Assembly: GCA_905214865.1 (NCBI GenBank)
Contig: CAJMNO010000008.1
Span: 17,130-81,129, forward strand
Source: an uncultured bacterium
GTDB taxonomy: Bacteria > Actinomycetota > Coriobacteriia > Coriobacteriales > Atopobiaceae
Reading direction: 5' to 3'
DNA length: 64,000 nucleotides
The notes beneath the pieces were generated by a model. It ran no database searches. It was not told where the DNA came from and worked only from the letters and a program-made list of their open reading frames with translations. The position numbers and the translations under genes were made by a program. Shown here piece after piece: positions 45,757 through 57,501 of the stretch (position 1 is the stretch's first letter; every line of letters begins with the position of its first letter).

Positions 45757-46050
45757 TCTTTGAGCACTACTCGAGAATGAGGGTGCAACCCGACTGAGCC
45801 CCACGAGGACGGGGACGGCCTCAGCTCGATCCTTCTTTGAGTTCTTCTCGGTGCGAGCCGCCATTCGACTGGACCCAACGGCAACGACAACGCCCTCAGC
45901 CCACCCCCCCTCTTGGGGCCCTTCCCGAATGGTTCGCCACCCGGTAAGGCATCACTGCAACGGCAACGTCCCCAGCTCCATCCCTCTCTGAGCTCTTCTC
46001 CCGGACTGGTCTCTCAGATACAGCCGCGACCACAGCGACCCCCTCACAGG
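45757..46050 (-). repeat. Degenerate tandem repeat, period about 75 bp, TCAAAGAAGG core
   Basis: Read on the minus strand, four units begin near 46000, 45923, 45845 and 45768. Best copies share CTCAAAGAAGG, GAGCTGAGG, CGTTGCCGTTG and (A/G)TCGAATGGC. Unit starts are 74, 75 and 76 bases apart. The oldest-looking copy reads CTCAGAGAGGG. The core matches the 35.2-35.5 kb repeats, but spacing differs (75 against 120). Confidence 0.65.
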
Positions 46051-46058
46051 TAAGAGAG

Positions 46059-46089
46059 AGGGGGACCAGGCACGTTGCCCGGTCCCCCT
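46059..46089 (-). terminator. Terminator of csoR-copA
   Basis: Stem AGGGGGACC/GGTCCCCCT with a 13-base loop, followed on the minus strand by CTCTCTTACC, about 45 bases after the copA stop. Confidence 0.8.
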
Positions 46090-46133
46090 GTGGGATGGGT
46101 TGCGACCGCGTTGGCCGCGCTCCTCTCCCCTGG

Positions 46134-48782
<2,649 letters not shown>

Positions 48783-48837
48783 GCCTCCCCTCGCGGCGGC
48801 ACCACCGCGCGAATCCGTCACGGTTGGTACCGATGCT

Positions 48838-49212
48838 TCACATGAACTTCTTGAACAGCTGCATGACCTCGTCCACGACCTCGTCGTCCCCCTGACGTAT
48901 GCGCTCGGTGACGCAGGTCTCCAGGTGGTCGCGCATGACCTCGCGTGAGATTGACTTCACCGCGCTCTCGACCGCCGCCAGCTGGACCAGGACGTCGCCG
49001 CAGTAGCGGTCGTCGTCGATCATGGTGCGGATGCCGTTGAGCTGCCCGGTCACGCGGTTGATGCGCGCGTCGAGCTTTCGCTTGACCTCGGGGGAGCGGG
49101 GCATGCTCTTCATGCGCGGGACGGCACCCTGCCCCGTTCCCGTGGCATCCCCGCAGCAGCATCCCGCTGGCGTCGCATTGGCACCCCTGGCGTTCGACTC
49201 CACCTCACCCAT
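48838..49212 (-). CDS. csoR: CsoR-type copper-sensing repressor
   Basis: 124 residues. Four-helix repressor that leaves DNA on binding Cu(I). The copper ligands are in place: Cys in DDRYCGDVL, then His 25 residues later and Cys four further on (MRDHLETC), the spacing of known CsoR. An N-terminal extension of about 40 residues contains CCCGD, which may add a metal site. ATG at 49212 was chosen because GAGGGAG lies about five bases away; a start at 49233 would fall inside an operator. Two CsoR-type operators precede it (49234 and 49269). Upstream of copA, one operon. Confidence 0.95.
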   Translation of the reverse strand: MGEVESNARGANATPAGCCCGDATGTGQGAVPRMKSMPRSPEVKRKLDARINRVTGQLNGIRTMIDDDRYCGDVLVQLAAVESAVKSISREVMRDHLETCVTERIRQGDDEVVDEVMQLFKKFM

Positions 49213-49233
49213 CGTGGCTCCCTCTTCTCTCAT

Positions 49234-49248
49234 TACCCCCTGGGGGTA
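49234..49248. promoter_or_regulatory. CsoR operator, proximal
   Basis: TACCCCCTGGGGGTA, a 15-base palindrome 22 bases before the csoR start. Same architecture as the sites at 49269 and 21839. Confidence 0.85.
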
Positions 49249-49268
49249 TTTTCTACGCCTGAAGGATA

Positions 49269-49283
49269 TACCCCATAGGGGTA
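49269..49283. promoter_or_regulatory. CsoR operator, distal
   Basis: TACCCCATAGGGGTA, 35 bases upstream of the proximal site. A TATATC -10-like stretch follows on the minus strand. Confidence 0.85.
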
Positions 49284-49295
49284 CCTGTCAAACAC

Positions 49296-49339
49296 AAGGG
49301 GAGAGGCCCGAGGGAACGTGCCCCCGGGCCTCTCCCCTT
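49296..49339 (-). terminator. Rho-independent terminator of htrA
   Basis: Perfect 15-bp stem AAGGGGAGAGGCCCG/CGGGCCTCTCCCCTT followed by GTGTTTG, 26 bases past the htrA stop, immediately before the csoR control region. Confidence 0.9.
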
Positions 49340-49364
49340 GCTTGGATAAGCTTGCCTTGCCCGG

Positions 49365-50867
49365 CTACGCCGCGGCAGTCCCGCTGGTCGAATCCGTGGT
49401 CGTGGTCGTCGTGGTGCCGTTGGTGTCGTACGAGCCGCCGCGATCGTTGTTGTAGAGGTAGTTGTAGAGCTCCTCCAGGTACTGCTGTTCGCTGTTGGTG
49501 CCCGTGCCGTTGCCGTTGGTGTTGGAGTTGGTGTTGGAATCGGTGTTCCCGGTGGTGGTCCCCTGCGTCTGGGTCTGGCTCTGCTGCTCCTGCTGAAGCG
49601 CCTCGTCGGAACCCAGGGTCACCTCGACCGTCTGCTCCTTGCCGTCGCGCACGAAGGTGACCTTGACCTTGTCGCCGATCTCGTGCGAGCGGACGTTGAG
49701 GATCATGCCGTCTGCAGACGTGATCTCCTCGTCGTCCACGGCGGTGATCACGTCACCCTTCTGGATGCCGGCCTCGGCGGCGGGGCTGCCGTCAGTGACC
49801 GCGACCACCAGGGCGCCCTGGCTCACGCTGAGGTTGTTCTGGTAGGCGGTCTGGGAGTTGACGGTGGTCATCGTGAGGCCGATGTAGGGGTGCGTCACGG
49901 TCTGGCCGGAGATGATCTCCTTGGCGATCTTGACGGCGTAGTTGCCGGGAATCGCAAAGCCCACGCTCGCGGAGGATTCCGTGCTCGACGAGTACAGCGT
50001 GCAGATGCCCACGAGCTTGCCCTCGTCGTTCACCAGCGCGCCACCCGAGTTGCCGGGGTTGATGGCGGCGTCGGTCTGGATGAGGTTGGTGTAGAGCGTC
50101 TCGCCCGAGGACGACTCCATGAGCTGGTTGCGCGTGAGCGCGCTCACGATGCCCGCCGAGACGGACTGGTCGAGGCCGAACGGGCTGCCCACGGACATGA
50201 CCCAATCGCCGACCTCCAGGCTGTCGGAGTCACCGACCTCGATGGGGGTCACCGACGCGCCGTTGAGGTCGACCTTGATGACGGCGATGTCGCTCGACGC
50301 GTCGGACCCCACGATCTTGGCGTCGTAGCTCTTGCCGTCGATGGTCACGCTCACCGCGGTGGCACCGTCCACCACGTGGTAGTTGGTGATGATGTCGCCG
50401 TCGGTGTCCAGGATGACGCCCGAGCCGATGCCCGAGCCATTGCTCGTGGTCACGTTGACCGAGACGACCGACGGAAGCGCCTTGGCAGCCGCCGCCTTGG
50501 CGACCGTCGCGTCCTCAGAGTTGGCCGTGATGTTGATGGTCTGGCCAGAGCCGCTCGTGGTTGTCACCGTCTGGTTGCCGATCACTCCTGTCGCGTTGAG
50601 CGCGAGGACGATCGCCGCGGCGCCCACGACGCCCGAGCACGCACCGATCAGGGCGGTCTTGGCACCAGGCTTCATCTTGTGGCGCCCGTGCCTCTTGCCC
50701 TTGTTCTTCTCGCCCTCGGGACCCTGCGCGGCGCTTCCGCCCTCACCGGCCTGACAGGTTGCGTCGGGAGCCGGGGAGACGGGAGTCGCCTTCATGGTCT
50801 CTTCGGAGCTGGAGCCCACCCCGTCCATGCCAGGAACTGGTGGACGCCCATCCTCGTTGCTGCTCAT
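49365..50867 (-). CDS. HtrA/DegP-like serine protease with PDZ domain
   Basis: 500 residues. A charged cytoplasmic N-terminus (about 70 residues), one membrane helix (about 70-95), a trypsin-like protease domain with catalytic His (NYHVVDG), Asp (SSDIAVIKVD) and Ser (NPGNSGGAL), and a PDZ domain (PYIGLTM... GIQKGDVITAVDDEEI). It acts outside the membrane on misfolded proteins. The last 90 residues are Gln/Asn/Thr/Ser-rich, with a YLEELYNYLYNND segment, an unusual tail probably wall-associated or disordered. The start has GAGGGAAC before ATG. A strong terminator isolates it from csoR. Confidence 0.93.
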   Translation of the reverse strand: MSSNEDGRPPVPGMDGVGSSSEETMKATPVSPAPDATCQAGEGGSAAQGPEGEKNKGKRHGRHKMKPGAKTALIGACSGVVGAAAIVLALNATGVIGNQTVTTTSGSGQTINITANSEDATVAKAAAAKALPSVVSVNVTTSNGSGIGSGVILDTDGDIITNYHVVDGATAVSVTIDGKSYDAKIVGSDASSDIAVIKVDLNGASVTPIEVGDSDSLEVGDWVMSVGSPFGLDQSVSAGIVSALTRNQLMESSSGETLYTNLIQTDAAINPGNSGGALVNDEGKLVGICTLYSSSTESSASVGFAIPGNYAVKIAKEIISGQTVTHPYIGLTMTTVNSQTAYQNNLSVSQGALVVAVTDGSPAAEAGIQKGDVITAVDDEEITSADGMILNVRSHEIGDKVKVTFVRDGKEQTVEVTLGSDEALQQEQQSQTQTQGTTTGNTDSNTNSNTNGNGTGTNSEQQYLEELYNYLYNNDRGGSYDTNGTTTTTTTDSTSGTAAA

Positions 50868-51076
50868 GGCAGTTCCCTCCTCTTATGCGAACGCGTCGCA
50901 TTGGATGTGTCTGTCGCCACACAGTCTCTACCCAACCTCCCAGCTCAAGAGGCGGGGCGCCCCACACAACATTGTTGGAGAACAACGCTTTTGGTTTTCT
51001 GAATCTCATTGCACAAAAGTGCCCGCCCCCACGCCTGACGGGGACGGGCACGCGCAAGGCGACGTAAGGATGGAGG

Positions 51077-51751
51077 CTACAGCTTGAACAGGTACCCCAC
51101 GCCACGGACCGTGACGATGTGCGAGGCGATCTGCGGTCCCACCTTGGAGCGGACTCGACGGATGTGGACGTCGACGGTGCGGGTGCCGCCGCAGTACTCG
51201 AAGCCCCATACGCGGTGCAGCAGGGTCTCGCGCGAGTAGGCGCGAGAGGGGTGCGTGGCGAGGAACGAGAGGAGCGAGTACTCCATGAGGGTGAGGTCGA
51301 CCGGCTGCTCGTCGATGTAGACCTGGTACGTGGCCAGGTTGATGGTCATGTTGTCCACGGTCACGATGTCCGACGGGGCGCTCTCCTCCCCCGGCCACAG
51401 CAGCAGCGCGCAGCGGACCTCGAACTCCGCCTCGCCAGCGTTCGAGAGGATGAAGTCGTTGCGCCCCTGCGCGGGGAGGTGGAGGCTGCTGAGCGCGCTC
51501 TCCTCCTGGATGACGAGGGTGGGGATGAAGCCGTTGTCCGAGACGTACGAGTCCACGCTCGCGAGCGTCTCCTTGCTCAGCCCCTGCATGTCCAGGATCA
51601 CGAGGTCAAAGTCGTGCCCCGAAGAGACCGCCTGGGAGAACGTGTCCGAGGTGGTGGGGAGGATGGAGACGTCGAGCGCATGCTTGAGCTCACGCATCCG
51701 TTCGAGGTAGCGCGAGCCGTTGGATATGAGCAGGATATTCTTGTGGTGCAT
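51077..51751 (-). CDS. OmpR/PhoB-type transcription regulator with degenerate receiver
   Basis: 224 residues. N-terminal receiver-like domain (about 1-125) and C-terminal winged helix with DLTLMEYSLLSFLATHP and TVDVHIRRVRSKVG. The usual acidic pair after beta 1 is missing (ILLISNGSRYLERM), although an aspartate sits at the phosphorylation position (DLVILDMQG). Switch residues are also poorly conserved. No histidine kinase is adjacent. Probably an orphan or pseudo-receiver regulator of unknown target. Confidence 0.85.
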   Translation of the reverse strand: MHHKNILLISNGSRYLERMRELKHALDVSILPTTSDTFSQAVSSGHDFDLVILDMQGLSKETLASVDSYVSDNGFIPTLVIQEESALSSLHLPAQGRNDFILSNAGEAEFEVRCALLLWPGEESAPSDIVTVDNMTINLATYQVYIDEQPVDLTLMEYSLLSFLATHPSRAYSRETLLHRVWGFEYCGGTRTVDVHIRRVRSKVGPQIASHIVTVRGVGYLFKL

Positions 51752-51836
51752 TCCAAGCTCCCCCGCATTTAGGAGGCCGAGAATTCCTCTGGCGGAATAG
51801 ACGGTCGTACCTTACACCTGTTCCATGTATACCATA

Positions 51837-51866
51837 ATCGGCTGCACCCTCTCGGGAGCAGCCGAT
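51837..51866. terminator. Hairpin between the ABC ATPase and the regulator
   Basis: Perfect 9-bp stem ATCGGCTGC/GCAGCCGAT with a 12-base loop, 73 bases past the ATPase stop. The T-run (AATTTT) lies on the plus-strand side, so leftward function as a terminator is uncertain. Confidence 0.45.
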
Positions 51867-51938
51867 AATTTTCCAGTCGCAAGCGACTCCCCGCAGCACC
51901 CCGCCCCCTTCGGGACGGGACACAAGCAGGCAGCAAGC

Positions 51939-52797
<859 letters not shown>

Positions 52798-52808
<11 letters not shown>

Positions 52809-54261
52809 CCTCGACACCTCCGTCGGAAAGGGTGTGGGCACGGAACGGGGCGGTCAGCGCCTGGAACGCGGAGGGCTTTGCCTTCTCGTCGGCGGCGGGA
52901 GCCTCGAACTCGTCCTCGGTCTCCATGTCGTCGTCCTTGGGGCGTGGGCCCTCGCCGTTCTCGTCTGCGGAGAGGCGATGCTCGATGATGCCCACGACCT
53001 TGATTAGCGGCAGCGTGACGATCAGGTAGTAGATTGCGGCGGCGATGTATGGCGTGATGTTGCCCGAGACCGTGGTGAGGTTCTTGGAGAACATCATGAG
53101 CTCCATGACGCCGACGGAGGAGAGGAGCGAGGTGTCCTTGTAGGACGTGATGAAGTCGCTCGTGACGGTGGGCAGCACGCGGCGGACGGTCTGCGGGAGG
53201 ATGATGCTGGTCATGGTCTGGCGGTAGGTCATGCCAAGCGACGTCGCCGCCTCGTACTGGCCCTTGGGGATCGACTGGATGCCGGCGCGATAGATCTCGG
53301 CCTGGTACGCGGAGCTGTTGATGGCCACCACGATGATGCCCAGGATGTTGTTGTCCATGTTGATGCCGACCATGGGCAGGCCGAAGAACGCGATGTAAAT
53401 CTGCAGGAAGAGCGGCGTGCCGCGGAGCAGGTTGACGTAGATGGCAGCGATCGCACGCACCCAGCGATGCTTGGAGATGCGCATGAACGCGAAGACCAGG
53501 CCGAGCAGGATGCCAAACGGGAACGCGACCAGGATGATGATGAGGCACAGGATCCAGCCGGAGAACAGCGACGGGAACGAGGTCACGAGCAGCTGCGGCT
53601 TGAAGAACATGTTGAGGAAGGGCACGGAGTTCCAGGCGGCAACCCAGGCCTGGCCGTCAAGCCAGTTGACGATCGCCTGCGTTGTGGTGAGCTCGGTGAT
53701 CGTGATCTTGGGCGATGCGTCAAGCTCCGCCTTCTCGCCCGTGCCGGTCACATAGGTGCCGGTGACGGAGTACGACCCACCCTTGGTGGGGAACTTCATG
53801 TTGGTGACCTCGAGGCGCAGGAGCGACCCGGAGGGAATGGCCTCGGCGAACTTGATGGTGATGGTGTTGCCGTTCGTGGAGGTCGTGGAGTCGATGTTGA
53901 CGCGTTTGAGGCCGTCGAGCACGGTCACGCGGGTGGTGGAGCCGTCAAAGGTCGCGTCGTCGGGGAGCGCGAGCGTCACCTCGGTGATGCCGGAGTCAAC
54001 GTTGACGGTGCCCTCCCAGGTCAGGCGCGTCTCCTGGCCGCCAAAGACGCTGCTGCCGCCGTCCTCGTTGGGACGGGCGGTCGCGCTCTTGACCACGACC
54101 TCGCCCGCATCCGCGGCGGTCGTGATGCCGGAAGAGTCAAGCCTCGTCGAGGAGCTTGAGGTGGCGGAGCCGCAGCCACCGAGCACGAGCGCGAGGGCAA
54201 GCGCGAGCGCCCCTGCGACCAGTCCTCCTGGGTGAGGCTTCCTTGATGCAAGTTCTTGCAT
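52798..54261 (-). CDS. Lipoprotein domain fused to a polar amino acid ABC permease
   Basis: 487 residues, over twice the usual permease length. Residues 1-30 look like a lipoprotein signal ending LVLGGC. Residues 31 to about 200 form a Ser/Thr/Val-rich beta domain outside the membrane ([39 protein letters not shown]) that does not resemble an SBP_bac_3 binding domain. From about 225 come five helices of a GltK-type permease with [19 protein letters not shown] charged tail of about 60 residues ends the protein. No binding-protein gene is adjacent. GGAGG lies eight bases before the ATG. An inverted repeat is upstream (54292-54328). Confidence 0.88.
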
Positions 54262-54291
54262 AATGTTTTCCTCCTAGGCTGGCGGACACTA

Positions 54292-54328
54292 TATCAAGCC
54301 CTGCTAGTCCTAGGTTCAAGGCTTGATA
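54292..54328. promoter_or_regulatory. Inverted repeat over the -10 region of the fused-permease operon
   Basis: TATCAAGCC/GGCTTGATA (54292-54300 and 54320-54328) overlaps a minus-strand TATAGT (54288-54293). It may be an operator, or a leader stem. Confidence 0.5.
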
Positions 54329-54681
54329 GACGCGAACGCGGCTCCCGCGCCCGTGTATTTTCATACTTTAATGTGCCGAAATCGGTCGGAGCCCATCGTT
54401 GCCAACACGTTCGTCACTCGCAACACGCTCGAAAAGGACGGGCCCTTCCACAGGCTAAGGCCAGCAACCCAACTTGGGTGCATCCGACAGCGGATGGCGA
54501 ACTCGTCCGCTCCCCCGTCGCAGGCATATTCCCGGCACGCATCCAGCGCCCGCGGACACGAGCGACTGCCGGGAGACCCGACCTTGGGCAATCCGGGCAC
54601 GAGAAGGGCGAGGCCGCCGGCACAGACGCCAGCGACCCCGCCGTCAAGACCCTTTGGCACAGGGGCTCTCGCCCCTCTCCC
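54329..54681. other. Gap between glnA homologue and permease operon
   Basis: About 350 bases without a gene. A small stem AGGGGC-TCTC-GCCCCT (54661-54676) right after the glnA stop may help termination. Nothing else recognised. Confidence 0.4.
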
Positions 54682-56019
54682 CTAGTATCCCGCGTAGTAG
54701 TGCCTGCGCTCCCACTCCGTGACGGTGGCGGCATACTCGTCCCACTCCGCCCACTTCTGCTCGATGAGGTAGTCGCAGATGTGGTCCCCCAGCGTCTCGC
54801 GCATGAGCTCGCTGGAGTCGAACTCCTTGATCGCGTCGCTGAGGTTGCGCGGGAGCCGCTTGAAGCCCGCGCGCTCCAGCTCCGCCTCGCTCATGCGGTC
54901 GATGTCCTCGGGCGACTCCTTGGGCAGGGGCAGCTCCTCCTCGATGCCGCGGATGCCCGCCGCCAGGCACACGGCGATGGCAAGGTACGGGTTGGCGGTG
55001 GGGTCGGGACAGCGCAGCTCAACGCGCGTGGACTGGTGCTTGCCAGGCTTGTGCGTGGGGATGCGCACCAGGGCGGTGCGGTTCTTGCGGCCCCAGGTGG
55101 CGTACACGGGCACCACGTCGTTGGAGATGAGGCGCTTGTACGAGTTGACCGTGGGGTTGGTGACCAGCATGAACTCGGGCGCGTACTTGAGCAGCCCCGC
55201 CACGTAGTGCTGCGCGAGCTCGGAGAGGTGCGCGTCGTTCTGGGTCTTGGGGGCCCAGAACAGGTTGTTGCCCTCGTGGTCGAACAGCGACTGGTACAGG
55301 AACATGCCGGAGCCCGCGCAGTGGTTGAGCGGCTTGGGCATGAACGAGGCGAACATGTCGTTGGCAAAGGCCTCCTGCCTGATCACCAGGCGGGCGGTCA
55401 TGATGTTGTCCGCGCAGCTGCGGGCCTCGGTGTAGCGAAGCTCGACGGCGTTCTGCGACGGCGCGCTGGTGTGGTACGAGTACGCCACGGGGATGGACAT
55501 CTTCTCCAGCATGAGGGTGGTCTCGCGCCTGAGGTCGGTCGAGACGTCCGTGGAGGTGAGGTCAAAGTAGCCGGCGTTGTCCACCGGGATGGGGTCGTGG
55601 TCGTTCTCGAAGTAGAAGTACTCGATCTTGGGCCCCACGTTCATGACGTAGCCCTTGGCGTCGACCTCGCGCACCAGGCGGTCGAGGCACGAGCGCGGGT
55701 CGCCCTCGAAGGGCTCGCGCGACGGGGTCTTGATGTCGCAGAACACGCGGGCGACGCCCTTGGTCTCGGGGCGCCAGGGAAGGATCTGGAAGGTGGTGGG
55801 GTCGGGGAAGGCCAGCATGTCCGACTCCTGCTGGGGCACGAAGCCCTCCACGGACGAGCCGTCGAAGCCGATGCCCTCCTCAAAAGCCTCCTCGAGGTCC
55901 TCTGACGAGATCGCGAACGACTTGAGGTTGCCCAGGACGTCGGTGAACCACAGCCTGACGAAGCGAATCCCACGCTTCTCGACCGTCCTGAGGACGAAGT
56001 CCACGTTTCTATCGCTCAC
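54682..56019 (-). CDS. GlnA (type I glutamine synthetase) homologue lacking most catalytic ligands
   Basis: 445 residues, the full GSI-alpha length and collinear with it (GFDGSSVEGF, YFDLTSTDVS, TNPTVNSYKRL, CPDPTANPYLA, WERRHYY end). But residues at metal and active-site positions of Salmonella GlnA differ: E129 is Lys131, E212 is Thr184, E220 is Ala191, H269 is Phe240 and flap E327 is Val302; only E131 and E357 equivalents remain (E133, E334). Ordinary synthesis of glutamine is therefore unlikely; a regulator, scaffold or altered enzyme is possible. No frameshift. GTG at 56019 chosen for GGAGGAGG six bases upstream. Alignment was made by eye. Confidence 0.85.
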   Translation of the reverse strand: MSDRNVDFVLRTVEKRGIRFVRLWFTDVLGNLKSFAISSEDLEEAFEEGIGFDGSSVEGFVPQQESDMLAFPDPTTFQILPWRPETKGVARVFCDIKTPSREPFEGDPRSCLDRLVREVDAKGYVMNVGPKIEYFYFENDHDPIPVDNAGYFDLTSTDVSTDLRRETTLMLEKMSIPVAYSYHTSAPSQNAVELRYTEARSCADNIMTARLVIRQEAFANDMFASFMPKPLNHCAGSGMFLYQSLFDHEGNNLFWAPKTQNDAHLSELAQHYVAGLLKYAPEFMLVTNPTVNSYKRLISNDVVPVYATWGRKNRTALVRIPTHKPGKHQSTRVELRCPDPTANPYLAIAVCLAAGIRGIEEELPLPKESPEDIDRMSEAELERAGFKRLPRNLSDAIKEFDSSELMRETLGDHICDYLIEQKWAEWDEYAATVTEWERRHYYAGY

Positions 56020-56236
56020 AGATGACCTCCTCCTGTCGAGGGCGCAACGCGCGGTCGACACTCCTTCAATGCAGCACGACCCATCATACTAAAGCTGACA
56101 TACCGACGTTACGCTTCTGTTTCCGAGGTCGTGGGCGGGGCGATGGCACGGCTCGGCGGGAGAGGGGCGAGCCACGCGGGTCGGGACCCCTCCCGTCGGC
56201 AGCCAGGCATGCCCCCGTCCGAGGTCAGGAAGCGAT

Positions 56237-56446
56237 TCAGGAGCGATGGTTTCCGCTCCCAAGGGCGGCGTCCGCCTTGCGCACCATGTCCTCCGCCACG
56301 GGGCACTTGCCCTTGCCCGTGGCGTGGACGGCACAGGTGGAGGCACTCGAGCAGTCGGAGCACTCGCCCCCACCCCTCGCGAGCGAGCGGATGCACAGAG
56401 CGAACGCAACGCCGACGGCGGCGACTATGAGGATGTTGGCGATCAT
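56237..56446 (-). CDS. FeoB-associated Cys-rich membrane peptide
   Basis: 69 residues: one N-terminal helix (2-22), then a Cys-rich tail GGGECSDCSSASTCAVH..., the pattern of the small FeoB-associated family. Usually encoded beside feoA/feoB for ferrous iron uptake, but no feo gene is in the window. GGAGG lies seven bases before the ATG. An iron-box-like palindrome overlaps its promoter (56500-56544). Confidence 0.82.
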   Translation of the reverse strand: MIANILIVAAVGVAFALCIRSLARGGGECSDCSSASTCAVHATGKGKCPVAEDMVRKADAALGSGNHRS

Positions 56447-56499
56447 CGCGGCACCTCCAGATATCAGAAGGTTGGACGGCGATCCGTGGCCAACCTATA

Positions 56500-56544
56500 A
56501 GTTAGTCTAGGTCAACTATACCCATCGATATAGGCACCAGACAA
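56500..56544 (-). promoter_or_regulatory. Promoter and DtxR-like iron box of the FeoB-associated gene
   Basis: Minus strand TTGTCT (56539-56544), 18 bases, TATAGT (56515-56520). An imperfect palindrome AGTTAGTCTAGGTCAACT (plus strand, 56500-56517) overlaps the -10 and start site. It resembles DtxR/IdeR boxes (TTAGGTTAGCCTAACCTAA) in both ends. Two similar sequences precede DUF3793. Confidence 0.5.
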
Positions 56545-56608
56545 GTGAGATAAAATGACCTCGTCATGCCCGTTGGCAGCAAGTTCCAATCAAGAATGGA
56601 GAATGGCA

Positions 56609-57373
56609 ATGGCAGAAGACGAGAACATGCACCTTGTTATCATCCGCCACGGCGAGAGCGAGTGGAACAAGCTCAACCTCTTCACCGGCTGGACCGACGT
56701 CGACCTCACCGACACCGGGCGCGAGGAGGCCGCTGCGGGCGGCAAGGCCCTCAGGGAGCAGGGCTACGACTTCGACGTGTGCTACACCTCGCTGCTCAAG
56801 CGTGCCATCCACACCCTCAACATCGTGCTGGACGAGCTTGACCGCGCCTGGCTGCCCGTGCACAAGACCTGGCGCCTCAACGAGCGCCACTACGGTGCCC
56901 TCCAGGGCCTGAACAAGGCCAAGGCGGCCGAGGAGCACGGCGAGGAGCAGGTGCTCATCTGGCGCCGCTCCTTCGACGTCCAGCCTCCCGCGCTCAAGCC
57001 GGGCGACGAGCGCGACCCGCACGTCCAGGCGCAGTTCCGTGACGTCCCCCAGGAGGACCTCCCCTACACCGAGTGCCTGAAGGACACCATCGCGCGTGCG
57101 TGGCCGTACTTCGAGGAAGAGATCAAGCCCCAGATGGAGGCCGGCAAGCGCGTGCTCATCGCCGCCCACGGCAACAGCCTGCGCGCCCTGGTGATGCAGC
57201 TCGAGCACCTCACGCCCGACGAGATCCTGAAGGTCAACATCCCCACCGGCGTCCCCTGCTCCTACACCTTCGACAAGGACTGGAACATCCTGGACAAGCA
57301 CTACATCGGCGATCCCGAGACCATCGAGAAGAAGATCAAGGCCGTCGCCAACCAGGGCAAGGCCAAGAAGTAG
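56609..57373 (+). CDS. gpmA: 2,3-bisphosphoglycerate-dependent phosphoglycerate mutase
   Basis: 254 residues; interconverts 3- and 2-phosphoglycerate in glycolysis. Catalytic RHGESEWN, FTGWTDVDLT, the second His in ERHYGALQGLNK and AHGNSLRALVM are all present. GGAG seven bases before the ATG at 56609 decides this start over 56603. A strong terminator follows. Enolase, the next glycolytic enzyme, is 3 kb away on the other strand. Confidence 0.96.
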   Translation: MAEDENMHLVIIRHGESEWNKLNLFTGWTDVDLTDTGREEAAAGGKALREQGYDFDVCYTSLLKRAIHTLNIVLDELDRAWLPVHKTWRLNERHYGALQGLNKAKAAEEHGEEQVLIWRRSFDVQPPALKPGDERDPHVQAQFRDVPQEDLPYTECLKDTIARAWPYFEEEIKPQMEAGKRVLIAAHGNSLRALVMQLEHLTPDEILKVNIPTGVPCSYTFDKDWNILDKHYIGDPETIEKKIKAVANQGKAKK

Positions 57374-57399
57374 CGCCTCTCGCCCACGTTGTCACAACG

Positions 57400-57433
57400 A
57401 CGCCCCGGAACGGCACGTACCGCTCCGGGGCGT
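57400..57433 (+). terminator. Rho-independent terminator of gpmA
   Basis: Stem ACGCCCCGGA/TCCGGGGCGT with inner ACGG/CCG pairs, followed by TCTCTTG, 27 bases after the stop. Confidence 0.9.
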
Positions 57434-57501
57434 TCTCTTGCCTCGCATGGCAAAGGGGAGAGGGACGGAACAGGCCGCCCGCCGGCCCGCCCCGTCGGCC
57501 A

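Noticed and set aside
44992..46133. Prophage or defence island remnant
   Set aside because: No phage, toxin, nuclease or integrase fragments in any frame; only repeats.
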